From Brevundimonas subvibrioides (lineage in GTDB: Bacteria; Pseudomonadota; Alphaproteobacteria; Caulobacterales; Caulobacteraceae): DNA of 64,000 nucleotides. Shown piece after piece: positions 19,409 through 27,119 of the stretch. The notes under the pieces are model-generated. The model worked only from the letters and a program-made list of their open reading frames with translations. It ran no database searches and was not told the origin of the DNA. Where the stretch lies: contig NZ_NCEQ01000007.1 in assembly GCF_002280785.1 (NCBI RefSeq), positions 434,001 through 498,000 of the forward strand. The letters run 5' to 3'. Position numbers and translations under genes: made by a program. Every line of letters starts with the position of its first letter. Position 1 is the first letter of the stretch.

Positions 19409-20710
19409 ATGACCGAAGCCTCCAAACTCGCCGGATCGGCGACCCTGACCTACGGCGACAAGTCCGTCGAACTGCCGGTCCTGTCCGGCACGACCGGACC
19501 TGACGTCATCGATATCCGCAAACTCTACGGCGCGACCGACGCCTTCACCTTCGACCCGGGTTTCACCTCTACGGCGGCCTGTGAAAGCGCGATCACCTAT
19601 ATCGACGGTGACGCCGGCATCCTGCTGCACCGCGGCTATCCGATCGGCCAGCTGGCCTCGCAGTCGAACTTCATCGAGGTCTGCCATCTGCTGTTGCACG
19701 GCGAGCTCCCGACCGCCGCCGAGTACGCGGCGTTCGAGGAGACGATCACCCGTCACACCATGCTGCATTCGCAGTTCGACCGCTTCTTCGAGGGCTTCCG
19801 CCGCGACGCCCATCCGATGGCGATCATGGTGGGCACGGTCGGCGCCCTGTCGGCCTTCTACCACGACAGCCTGGACATCCACGATCCGGTCCAGCGCAAT
19901 ATCTCGGCCATCCGCCTGATCGCCAAGATGCCGACCCTCGCGGCCCGCGCCTACAAATACCACATCGGCCAGCCGTTCGTTTCGCCGCGCAACGACCTCA
20001 GCTACGCCGAGAACTTCCTGCGCATGTGCTTCGCCGTTCCGGCCGAGGACTATGTCGTCGATCCGAAGATGGCCAAGGCCATGGACCGCATCTTCACCCT
20101 GCACGCCGACCATGAGCAGAACGCCTCGACGTCCACGGTTCGCCTGGCCGGCTCGTCGGGCGCCAACCCCTTCGCCTGTATCGCCGCCGGCATCGCCTGC
20201 CTGTGGGGCCCGTCGCACGGCGGCGCCAACGAAGAGGCGCTGATGATGCTCAAGGAAATCGGCACGCCCGACAAGATTCCGGAGTTCATCCAGGGCGTTA
20301 AAGACAAGAAATACAAGCTGATGGGCTTCGGCCACCGCGTGTACAAGAACTACGATCCCCGGGCGACGGTGATGAAGGAGTCCGCGGACGAGATCCTCGA
20401 ACTGGTCGGCGACAAGAACGATCCCCTGTTCCAGGTCGCCAAGGAACTGGAGCGCATCGCTCTTTCGGACGAGTATTTCATCGAGCGCAAGCTGTTCCCG
20501 AACGTCGACTTCTATTCGGGCATCACCCTGTCGGCGATGGGCTTCCCGACCTCGATGTTCACCGTCCTGTTCGCCCTGGCCCGCACCGTGGGCTGGATCG
20601 CCCAGTGGGAAGAGATGCTGGCCGATCCGGCGCAGAAGATCGGCCGTCCGCGCCAACTCTACACCGGTCCGACCGAGCGCGATTACGTGCCGATCCAGAA
20701 CCGGGGCTGA
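19409..20710 (+). CDS. gltA: Citrate synthase
   Basis: The 433-residue enzyme condenses oxaloacetate and acetyl-CoA at the entry to the TCA cycle. Family motifs are present: [30 protein letters not shown], the catalytic His in [10 protein letters not shown], the second His in [15 protein letters not shown] and the Asp region D-F-Y-S-G-I. It looks like the hexameric, NADH-sensitive type common in Gram-negatives (about 430 residues). AAGGG lies 7 nt upstream of the ATG. A strong terminator follows. Confidence 0.97.
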   Translation: MTEASKLAGSATLTYGDKSVELPVLSGTTGPDVIDIRKLYGATDAFTFDPGFTSTAACESAITYIDGDAGILLHRGYPIGQLASQSNFIEVCHLLLHGELPTAAEYAAFEETITRHTMLHSQFDRFFEGFRRDAHPMAIMVGTVGALSAFYHDSLDIHDPVQRNISAIRLIAKMPTLAARAYKYHIGQPFVSPRNDLSYAENFLRMCFAVPAEDYVVDPKMAKAMDRIFTLHADHEQNASTSTVRLAGSSGANPFACIAAGIACLWGPSHGGANEEALMMLKEIGTPDKIPEFIQGVKDKKYKLMGFGHRVYKNYDPRATVMKESADEILELVGDKNDPLFQVAKELERIALSDEYFIERKLFPNVDFYSGITLSAMGFPTSMFTVLFALARTVGWIAQWEEMLADPAQKIGRPRQLYTGPTERDYVPIQNRG

Positions 20711-20728
20711 TACAGCCTCACAGACAAG

Positions 20729-20757
20729 ACGCCGGGGCCCGCGCCCCGGCGTTTTTC
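20729..20757 (+). terminator. Rho-independent terminator after gltA
   Basis: A perfect 10-bp stem ACGCCGGGGC/GCCCCGGCGT with loop CCGC is followed by TTTTTC. It begins 19 bp after the gltA stop. Confidence 0.93.
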
Positions 20758-20834
20758 TTTGTCCGGACACGATCGGGCGCTGTCCGGACACGACTTCGCT
20801 GGCGCACAGAGCCGTCGAGCGCTCATGTGCCGGC

Positions 20835-21623
20835 ATGACCCAGACCCCCGACACCCGTCCTCCGGAAGCGCCGACCCCGACAGACGCGGCGCCGTCAGCC
20901 ATGGCCGAGATCATCGACACGGTCCGCACCATCGCTGTCGCCCTAGCCGCTGCGGTCGCGATCCAGACCGTCGCCTTCCAGCCCTTCACCATCCCCTCGG
21001 CCTCGATGGAGCCGGGGCTGGTGGTTGGCGACTATCTGGTAGTGTCCAAGTTCGCCTATGGCTGGAGCCGCGCCTCCCTGCCCTTCAATCCGACCCTGCC
21101 GGCCGGGCGACTGTTCGAGCATCTGCCCAGACGCGGCGACGTCGTCGTCTTCCGCCGGCCGAGCAACCCGCAGGAGACCTGGATAAAGCGGGTCATCGGC
21201 CTGCCCGGCGACACGGTGTCGGTCTCGGGCGGCGTGGTGACGGTCAACGGTCAGGCCCTGTCCCAGCGGGCGCTCGGCCCGGGCCTCGATCTGGACGCGC
21301 CCGCACGGCCCGTGGAGCAGGTCGAGGAGCGTCAGGCGGATGGCCGCACCTACATCACCTTCGATGCGGGCCACGGGCTTGAGGGCGACGATCGCCCCGC
21401 CCGGATCGTGCCCGAGGGTCAGTTGTTCGTCATGGGCGATCACCGCGACAACTCGCTGGACAGCCGCTGGTCTGGAGACGTCGGCGTAGGCCTGCTGCCG
21501 GTCACGAACGTCGTGGGACGCGCCGAACTCGTGGTGGCCTCGTGGAAGCCGGGCGCCTCGCTCTGGAAGCCCTGGACATGGTTCAACCTGAGGCCGGGCC
21601 GGATCGCCCACCGTATCCGCTAG
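20835..21623 (+). CDS. lepB: Signal peptidase I
   Basis: The 262-residue inner-membrane serine protease removes signal peptides from exported preproteins. After a Pro/Thr-rich N-terminus comes one membrane helix (IAVALAAAVAIQTVAF), then box B I-P-S-A-S-M-E-P-G-L with catalytic Ser57, box C G-D-Y-L-V-V, box D R-G-D-V-V-V-F and W-I-K-R-V-I-G-L-P-G-D with general base Lys118, and box E M-G-D-H-R-D-N-S-L-D-S-R. The start is ATG 124 bp after the gltA stop, beyond the terminator. The last base of its TAG stop is the first base of palindromic element R2. Confidence 0.95.
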   Translation: MTQTPDTRPPEAPTPTDAAPSAMAEIIDTVRTIAVALAAAVAIQTVAFQPFTIPSASMEPGLVVGDYLVVSKFAYGWSRASLPFNPTLPAGRLFEHLPRRGDVVVFRRPSNPQETWIKRVIGLPGDTVSVSGGVVTVNGQALSQRALGPGLDLDAPARPVEQVEERQADGRTYITFDAGHGLEGDDRPARIVPEGQLFVMGDHRDNSLDSRWSGDVGVGLLPVTNVVGRAELVVASWKPGASLWKPWTWFNLRPGRIAHRIR

Positions 21624-21756
21624 AGCAGGATCGGCTGAGGAGGAATCGCTTCGCGATTCCGCTGAGGCCGTGAATCCTGCTCCAGATACCAGCGAGAGCC
21701 TGATTCACGCTTTCGACAGACGCGCGAAGCGCTTCCGTCTCAAACGATCAGGCTCT
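21623..21756. repeat. Modular palindromic element, copy R2 (lepB / EF-hand gene)
   Basis: First module: arms GAGCAGGAT (21623-21631) and ATCCTGCTC (21674-21682) around hairpin GGAATCGC-TTC-GCGATTCC (21642-21660), the same plan as R1 with both stems changed in a compensatory way. Second module: arms AGAGCCTGAT (21695-21704) and ATCAGGCTCT (21747-21756) around GCGCGAAGCGC. The element exactly fills the space between two convergent genes and carries or touches both stop codons. Confidence 0.88.
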
Positions 21757-22090
21757 ACCGGGCCTGAAACTCCGCGAAGGAGACGACGCCGTCATGGTTG
21801 GCGTCCATCTGGTCGAAGGCGGCGCGGGATCCCGGCAGGGCCTGGGCGATCGAAGGCGCGGCGGCCGCGCCGATGATGACGCCCGCGACTGCCGCAGCCA
21901 GCACCTGCCAGGCCGTCATCGTCCGGTGCGCCTTCGGAGCCGTCGGAGCTTCGCCCTCGATCAGGCGGCGCACGACCTCGCTGGCGGTCAGGCCGGCCGC
22001 GCGGCAACGCTCCATGAAGGCGAGCTTCGCGGCGTGCGGCAGCCGGATTTCCAGCGTCTCGCTTTTCTTTGGCAGGCGAGGAGAAGTCAT
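21755..22090 (-). CDS. RHH-like / transmembrane / EF-hand protein
   Basis: This 111-residue protein has three parts. Residues about 10-47 (ETLEIRLP, then AAKLAFMERCRAAG and TASEVVRRLIEG) match a ribbon-helix-helix pattern of one strand and two helices, the CopG/Arc DNA-binding fold. Residues about 59-85 (W-Q-V-L-A-A-A-V-A-G-V-I-I-G-A-A-A) form a membrane helix. The end carries one canonical EF-hand loop, D-A-N-H-D-G-V-V-S-F-A-E, with ligands at 1, 3, 5 and 12. The helix orientation, with the RHH part cytosolic and the EF-hand periplasmic, is inferred. It lies 20 bp downstream of lpxB and is probably co-transcribed with it. Confidence 0.75.
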   Translation of the reverse strand: MTSPRLPKKSETLEIRLPHAAKLAFMERCRAAGLTASEVVRRLIEGEAPTAPKAHRTMTAWQVLAAAVAGVIIGAAAAPSIAQALPGSRAAFDQMDANHDGVVSFAEFQAR

Positions 22091-22110
22091 TCGACGGTCA
22101 TCCAGAAGGA

Positions 22111-23295
22111 TCAGCGGGCGGAATCTAGGGCGGATGCGCCGTTTGATCCAGAGGCGCCCGCGATGACCGTAAGAACCGCTTCGGCGGCCAAGGCTGACGG
22201 ATCGTCGCCTCCCCGGCCCATATAGTCCAGCGCCTCCGTCTGGCGCCGGGTCTGGGCCGCCCGCGCGTCGGGATTGCGAAGCAACCGACCGACCTCGGCC
22301 GCGACCCTCTCCGGCGTCGCATCGCTCTGGATCAGTTCGCGCGCGATCTCCTCGTCCGCCGCATGGTTGAACAGGGTCGCGTATTTGCCGGTGAAGAACG
22401 GCTTCATGATCGCATGGCTCAACGGCGCGAACCGGTAGGCGATGACCATGGGCGCGCCCGCGAGCGCCAATTCGGTCGAGACCGTGCCGCTGGTGGCGAG
22501 GGCCACGGCGGCCGCCTTCATCGCCGCGTATTTGTCGGTTTCAGTGACCACGTGGGTCCGGAACGGCCAGGCGGCGATGCGCGCGGTCACGTCGTCCGCG
22601 ACCGTGCCCGCGACGACGACCGCGACCTCCAGGCCGGGTCGCTCCGCCTTCAGTTGCTGGATCGCCGCCTCATAGACGGGCGTCATCAGGCGGATCTCGC
22701 TCGGGCGGCTGCCGGGCATGACCAGCAGCAGGGGCGCATCGGCGGCGATCCCCCGTGCGGCGCGGAAGGCCGCCGGATCAGCCGTACCCATGTCGATGTG
22801 CAGCGCCTGCGATCCCACCACGGTCGTGGCCAGGCCTTCGCGCTCGAACCACGGCGCATCGAAGGCATAGAGGGCCAGCAGATGATCCACGGCGCCCGCC
22901 AGAGTCTTCGCCCGGCCCGGTCGCGAGGCCCAGACCTGGGGGCCGACGTATTTGATCAGCGGCACGCCGGGCAACGCCAGCCGCAGCGCCTTGGCGACCC
23001 TGATGGTGAACCCCCAGCTGTCGATCAGGACGACCGCGTCGGGCCGCTCGCGCAGCGCCAGGGCGACGGTATCGGCGACCCTCGCCTTGACCCGGCCATA
23101 GGCCCGCAACCCCTCCAGCCAGCCGAGGATGGACAGCTGGGCGATGTCGAACGGGCTCTCGACGCCCTCGGCCGCCATCTTGGGTCCGCCGACGCCGACG
23201 AAGGCGATGTCCGATAGCCGGGCTCGCAGGGCCTGCGCCAACCCCGCGCCCAACGAATCGCCCGAGGCCTCGGCGGCGACCAGCATGACTTTCAC
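22111..23295 (-). CDS. lpxB: Lipid-A-disaccharide synthase
   Basis: The 394-residue GT-B glycosyltransferase joins UDP-2,3-diacylglucosamine to lipid X. The N-terminus is V-K-V-M-L-V-A-A-E-A-S-G-D-S-L-G-A, the family signature. Further motifs are F-V-G-V-G-G-P-K-M, V-L-I-D-S-W-G-F-T-I-R, Y-V-G-P-Q-V-W-A-S-R, M-P-G-S-R-P-S-E-I and T-S-G-T-V-S-T-E-L-A. The start is GTG overlapping the lpxI stop (GTGA, 23292-23295); an ATG three codons later is the alternative. It follows LpxI directly, so two consecutive lipid A steps are coupled. Confidence 0.95.
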   Translation of the reverse strand: MKVMLVAAEASGDSLGAGLAQALRARLSDIAFVGVGGPKMAAEGVESPFDIAQLSILGWLEGLRAYGRVKARVADTVALALRERPDAVVLIDSWGFTIRVAKALRLALPGVPLIKYVGPQVWASRPGRAKTLAGAVDHLLALYAFDAPWFEREGLATTVVGSQALHIDMGTADPAAFRAARGIAADAPLLLVMPGSRPSEIRLMTPVYEAAIQQLKAERPGLEVAVVVAGTVADDVTARIAAWPFRTHVVTETDKYAAMKAAAVALATSGTVSTELALAGAPMVIAYRFAPLSHAIMKPFFTGKYATLFNHAADEEIARELIQSDATPERVAAEVGRLLRNPDARAAQTRRQTEALDYMGRGGDDPSALAAEAVLTVIAGASGSNGASALDSAR

Positions 23296-24131
23296 GACCG
23301 GACCTCGCCCCAGACGAACAGGCCCAGCCGATCCGCAGCCTCGATGATCGCGGCCCGGTCGATCAGGATCAGCTTGCCAGCGACCCCGCCGACGCCCGCC
23401 AGCCCGGCGGCGGCGGCCATCTCGATCGTTTTTGCGCCTATGACCGGCATGTCGACGCGCAGGTCCTGGATCGGCTTCGGCGCCTTTCCTAACGACCCTT
23501 TCGGATTGCCCGTGGCGCCGCGCAGATCGCCGGGCAGCCCCGCAACCCGGGTCAACATGGCATCCGTACCCTCCTGGGCTTCGACCGCGAGGACCAGACC
23601 CTCGCACACGACCGCGCCCTGTCCGATATCCAGTTCCCCGGCCTTTTCCGCGACATGCAGCGCCTTCCTGAGGTCTGAAAGCTGCGCTTCATCCGGTGCG
23701 ACGCGGCCCAGGGCGCCGACCGTCAGGGTCTCGCCGCCCAGAATGTCGTCGGCCCCTTCGATGGCATAGCCCTCGTTCTCGAACACCGACAGGATCTTGC
23801 GCAGCAGGGCGTCGTCGCCCTTCGTCGCCGCCGCGATGATGCCCGGCAGCACCAACGCGCCCTTCAGATCGGGCTTCAAAGCCTTGAAATCCGGACGGTT
23901 GACTGTCCCGGCGAAACAGACGGCGACACAGTCCGCCGCCTTCAACGCCGCCAGCACCCGACCGATCTCGGCCATGCCCGCTTCCAGTCCCGGATAACGG
24001 ATCAGATGCGGGTCGGCGAAACCGGTCAGCCGCACCACGAACACGGGCCGCCCCTCGGCCTCGCACCGTGCCGCGATCGCCAGCGGCAGGGCGCCGCCGC
24101 CCGCGATCAGCCCCAGTTTGCCGGCGCTCAT
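23292..24131 (-). CDS. lpxI: UDP-2,3-diacylglucosamine diphosphatase LpxI
   Basis: The 279-residue protein starts KLGLIAGGGALPLAIA and has the DUF1009/LpxI C-terminal motif set (EGTDAMLTR, G-x-L-x-K-x-P-K-P-I-Q-D-L-R-V-D-M-P-V-I-G). LpxI hydrolyses UDP-2,3-diacylglucosamine to lipid X and replaces the unrelated LpxH in alphaproteobacteria; the founding member came from Caulobacter. It is separated from lpxA by 106 bp in which I see no gene, and is coupled to lpxB by GTGA. Confidence 0.94.
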   Translation of the reverse strand: MSAGKLGLIAGGGALPLAIAARCEAEGRPVFVVRLTGFADPHLIRYPGLEAGMAEIGRVLAALKAADCVAVCFAGTVNRPDFKALKPDLKGALVLPGIIAAATKGDDALLRKILSVFENEGYAIEGADDILGGETLTVGALGRVAPDEAQLSDLRKALHVAEKAGELDIGQGAVVCEGLVLAVEAQEGTDAMLTRVAGLPGDLRGATGNPKGSLGKAPKPIQDLRVDMPVIGAKTIEMAAAAGLAGVGGVAGKLILIDRAAIIEAADRLGLFVWGEVRS

Positions 24132-24237
24132 GCCGCGCCCTCGATGGTCGAACGCGCGATGGGCGAGTCTGACGAATTTGACGTCTCGACTGATCGGGTT
24201 GGTCCCGATTCCTGGTCAGTTTGGCGTGGGGTTTTGA

Positions 24238-25026
24238 TCATTCGCCCGGCAGGCACAAAGGCCGTTTGCCGTCCTCGCGGATGAAGGCGACAATCTCCAT
24301 GATCTCGGGCAGGTCGGCGTAACCTGACTCCACCGTATCGAGCCGGTCGGCGAACACGCCGTCGCCCTCGAACAGGTCGCGATAGGCGGCGAGCAAACGT
24401 CGGATCGCAGTCTTGTCGTAGCCCTTCCGCTTCAGCCCGATCAGGTTCAGGCCATGCAGCTGCGCATGGTTGCCCCAGGCCGAGCCATAGGGGATCACGT
24501 CGCGCGTCACGGCCGCCAGACCGCCGACGATGGCGCCCTGCCCCACCCGGCCGTTCTGGTGCACGGCGCAGAGGCCGCCGAGGAAGACCTTGTCGCCGAT
24601 CCGCGCATGGCCGCCCAGGGTCGCGCTGTTGGCCATCACCACATGGTCGCCCACGACCGCATCGTGACCGACGTGGGCGCCGGTCATGAACAGGCCGTTG
24701 GAGCCGACGCGCGTCACCCCCGATCCCTGCGGCGTGCCCCGGTTGAAGGTGGCGTGCTCGCGGATCGCGTTGTCCGAGCCGATCTCCAGCCGCACCGTCT
24801 CGCCCTTGTAGCCGTTGTGCTGGGGGTCGCCGCCGATGACGGCGAAGGGGTGGATGACGGTGCGGGCGCCGACCGAGGTGTCCTGCTGGACCACCACATG
24901 GCTGACGAGATGGACCCCATCCGCCAGCGTCACGCCCGGCCCCACGATGCACCACGGCCCGATCGCCACGTCCGCACCCAGGTCGACCGAGCCGTCGACG
25001 ATGGCGGTGGGGTGGATATGGCTCAT
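24238..25026 (-). CDS. lpxA: Acyl-ACP--UDP-N-acetylglucosamine O-acyltransferase
   Basis: The 262-residue left-handed beta-helix protein starts with H-P-T-A-I-V-D-G and runs through hexapeptide repeats (A-x-I-G-P-W-C-I-V-G-P-G-V). The G-G-D-P-Q-H and H-V-G-H-D-A-V-V-G-D-H segments match LpxA, the latter containing the catalytic His region. A helical C-terminal domain (about residues 195-262) completes the family length. It performs the first step of lipid A synthesis. It overlaps fabZ by 4 bp. Confidence 0.95.
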   Translation of the reverse strand: MSHIHPTAIVDGSVDLGADVAIGPWCIVGPGVTLADGVHLVSHVVVQQDTSVGARTVIHPFAVIGGDPQHNGYKGETVRLEIGSDNAIREHATFNRGTPQGSGVTRVGSNGLFMTGAHVGHDAVVGDHVVMANSATLGGHARIGDKVFLGGLCAVHQNGRVGQGAIVGGLAAVTRDVIPYGSAWGNHAQLHGLNLIGLKRKGYDKTAIRRLLAAYRDLFEGDGVFADRLDTVESGYADLPEIMEIVAFIREDGKRPLCLPGE

Positions 25027-25493
25027 GGCGTGACGGGCTGATCGACCGTGACCACCATGGCCGCGAAGTCGGCTTCGGCCGCCAGCTTGCCGTCGATGAA
25101 GGTCTCGCCCCGGAACTTGAAGATGTCGCCGCGCTGTCGGGTCACGACCACGTCCATGCGCAACTGATCGCCCGGCCGCGCGGGCTTGCGGAAGCGGACG
25201 CCGTCGATGGACATGAACATGATGACCTTGCCCTCGACGGCGACGTCCAGGCTCTTGGACATCAGCAGGGCGCCCGTCTGGGCCATGGCCTCGACAATCA
25301 GAACGCCCGGCATGACCGGATCGATGGGGAAGTGGCCCGGGAAGAACGGCTCGTTGTGCGTGACGTTCTTGATGCCCGTGATCGACGTGCTCGCCACGAA
25401 GGCCTCGGCCTTGTCCACCAGCAGGAACGGATAACGGTGGGGCAGCCGGCGCATGACCTCGGCGTAGTCGATCTTCACCCCAGGCTCAGTCAT
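25023..25493 (-). CDS. fabZ: 3-hydroxyacyl-ACP dehydratase FabZ
   Basis: The 156-residue hot-dog-fold dehydratase has [11 protein letters not shown], the catalytic His in F-F-P-G-H-F-P and the catalytic Glu in [12 protein letters not shown]. It supplies enoyl-ACPs for fatty acid elongation and competes with LpxA/LpxD for hydroxyacyl-ACP, which explains its place between them. The ATG at 25493 overlaps the end of lpxD by 8 bp; a longer N-terminus in frame is not family-like. Confidence 0.95.
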   Translation of the reverse strand: MTEPGVKIDYAEVMRRLPHRYPFLLVDKAEAFVASTSITGIKNVTHNEPFFPGHFPIDPVMPGVLIVEAMAQTGALLMSKSLDVAVEGKVIMFMSIDGVRFRKPARPGDQLRMDVVVTRQRGDIFKFRGETFIDGKLAAEADFAAMVVTVDQPVTP

Positions 25494-26499
25494 CCGTCCG
25501 CTCTCTTTTTCGCCCCGCCTGTTTGGACACCCAGACCGTTTCACGCAAGAACTGACGGATCGGTTTGGCCGGATAGCCGGACCAGGTTTCGCCCGCCGGA
25601 ATGTCGGCCAGCACCCCCGCGCCCGCAGCGACCCGCGCGCCGACGCCGATCCTGAAGTGGTCGCCCACCCCCGCCTGGCCGCCGAACATGACGCCGTCGC
25701 CGATCGTCACCGACCCCGAGATCCCCGTCTGGCCCGCGATCAGGCAGTTGCGACCGATGACGCAGTTGTGGGCGATCATGACCAGATTATCGATCTTGGT
25801 GTTCTCGCCGATCACCGTGTCATCGAACGCGCCCCGGTCGATACAGGTGTTGGCGCCGATCGTGACGCCGTCCTGGATGATGACCCGCCCCAGCTGAGGC
25901 ACGTCCACCGGGCCGGTCGCGCCGCCGGCCGCGCCGAAGCCGGCCTCGCCCAGCCGTGCGCCGGCATAGATCTTTACCCGATCGCCGATCAGGGCGAATC
26001 GGACGGTGACGTTGGGGCCGACGTCGCAGTCGCGGCCGATCTGAACTCCGGGGCCAATGACGCTGTTGGCGCCGATACGGCTGCCTCGCCCGATGCGCGC
26101 GCCCCGACCCAGGATCGCGCCCGACTCAACCACCACGCTGTCGTCCTCGCAAACATCGGCAGCCGATGTCGCAGTCAGGCCGACGGGGCGATGCAGTGCG
26201 ACGGCTGAAGCGGCCCAGGCCGCCTGGGGCGTGCGGGAGACGATGATCGCCGCCCCGGCCGGAGCGGCGTCCACGGCTTCCCTGGGCAGGATCACGCAAC
26301 CGGCCGAGGTCGCCTGCAACGCTCCGAGGAATTTACGGTCGCCGAGGAAGGCCACGGCCCGACCGTCCGCCGTGGCGAGCGGTGCGACCCGCGCGATGCG
26401 AACATCCGAAGTGCGAACGACCTCGCCGCCCGTCAGGGCCGCGAGGTCGTCGATGCCGAGCGGACTCAGCGTATCGAAAAAGCGGGCGTCGGGCGTCAT
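25486..26499 (-). CDS. lpxD: UDP-3-O-(3-hydroxyacyl)glucosamine N-acyltransferase
   Basis: The 337-residue enzyme adds the second acyl chain in lipid A synthesis. An N-terminal uridine-binding domain (about 1-110, including V-A-F-L-G-D-R-K-F) is followed by the left-handed beta-helix of hexapeptides ([16 protein letters not shown]) and the catalytic His region [13 protein letters not shown] short C-terminal helix ends in charged residues. It lies 10 bp downstream of skp. Confidence 0.95.
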   Translation of the reverse strand: MTPDARFFDTLSPLGIDDLAALTGGEVVRTSDVRIARVAPLATADGRAVAFLGDRKFLGALQATSAGCVILPREAVDAAPAGAAIIVSRTPQAAWAASAVALHRPVGLTATSAADVCEDDSVVVESGAILGRGARIGRGSRIGANSVIGPGVQIGRDCDVGPNVTVRFALIGDRVKIYAGARLGEAGFGAAGGATGPVDVPQLGRVIIQDGVTIGANTCIDRGAFDDTVIGENTKIDNLVMIAHNCVIGRNCLIAGQTGISGSVTIGDGVMFGGQAGVGDHFRIGVGARVAAGAGVLADIPAGETWSGYPAKPIRQFLRETVWVSKQAGRKRERTDD

Positions 26500-26509
26500 G
26501 CCCTTCGCC

Positions 26510-27088
26510 TTATTGAGCCGCTTGAGCCGGGACCGGCAGGCGGTTGAAGCTCAGGGTCGGCAGCTGGCTGTTCAACCGCTCGATGACCACGTCGGTCACA
26601 TCCATCGCCGGGTTCAGGATGAAGACGCTCTCGCGGTCGATCAGGATGCCGCAGCCGCGTTCCTGATAGACGGCGACCAGGATCGGCTCGACGGCGCCCG
26701 AGATCAGGCGACGCTGTTCCGACAGGGTGTAGCGCAGTTCGTCCTGGCGGGTCTGTTCCAGGGTCTGGGCTTCCTGGATGCGGGCCTGCAAGGCCGTGCG
26801 GCGGGCGCCGTCCGGATCAGCGGCCTGACCGCCCTGTTGCAGCAAGTTGATCTCGTTCTGGATCGTGGTGGCGTAGGGCGACAGTTCGCCCTGAACTTCG
26901 GTCGCCAGCTGTTCCATGCGGGCCTGAACGGCCTGACCGGCGGTCGAGGTCGCCAGCAGCTGCTGGTTGAAATAGACGCAGACGCCCGGGATGTTCGGAC
27001 CCGGGTTTTGCGGGCCCTGGGTCTGGGCGACAGCGGTCGAGGCGACAAGCGAGGCCAGGGCGAAAGCGCCGATAGCGAAGATTTTCAT
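26510..27088 (-). CDS. skp: Periplasmic chaperone Skp/OmpH family
   Basis: The 192-residue precursor has a Sec signal peptide ([22 protein letters not shown], cut after AVA-Q). The mature part has an N-terminal strand, a long charged helical-hairpin region (Q-A-R-M-E-Q-L to R-I-Q-E-A-Q-T) and a C-terminal segment [15 protein letters not shown], as in OmpH proteins that carry outer-membrane proteins to BamA. The start at 27088 is preceded by AAAGGTT. It sits directly after bamA in the conserved order. Confidence 0.88.
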   Translation of the reverse strand: MKIFAIGAFALASLVASTAVAQTQGPQNPGPNIPGVCVYFNQQLLATSTAGQAVQARMEQLATEVQGELSPYATTIQNEINLLQQGGQAADPDGARRTALQARIQEAQTLEQTRQDELRYTLSEQRRLISGAVEPILVAVYQERGCGILIDRESVFILNPAMDVTDVVIERLNSQLPTLSFNRLPVPAQAAQ

Positions 27089-27119
27089 GGGTAACCTTTT
27101 AGGGCTGAAGGGCCCGGGC

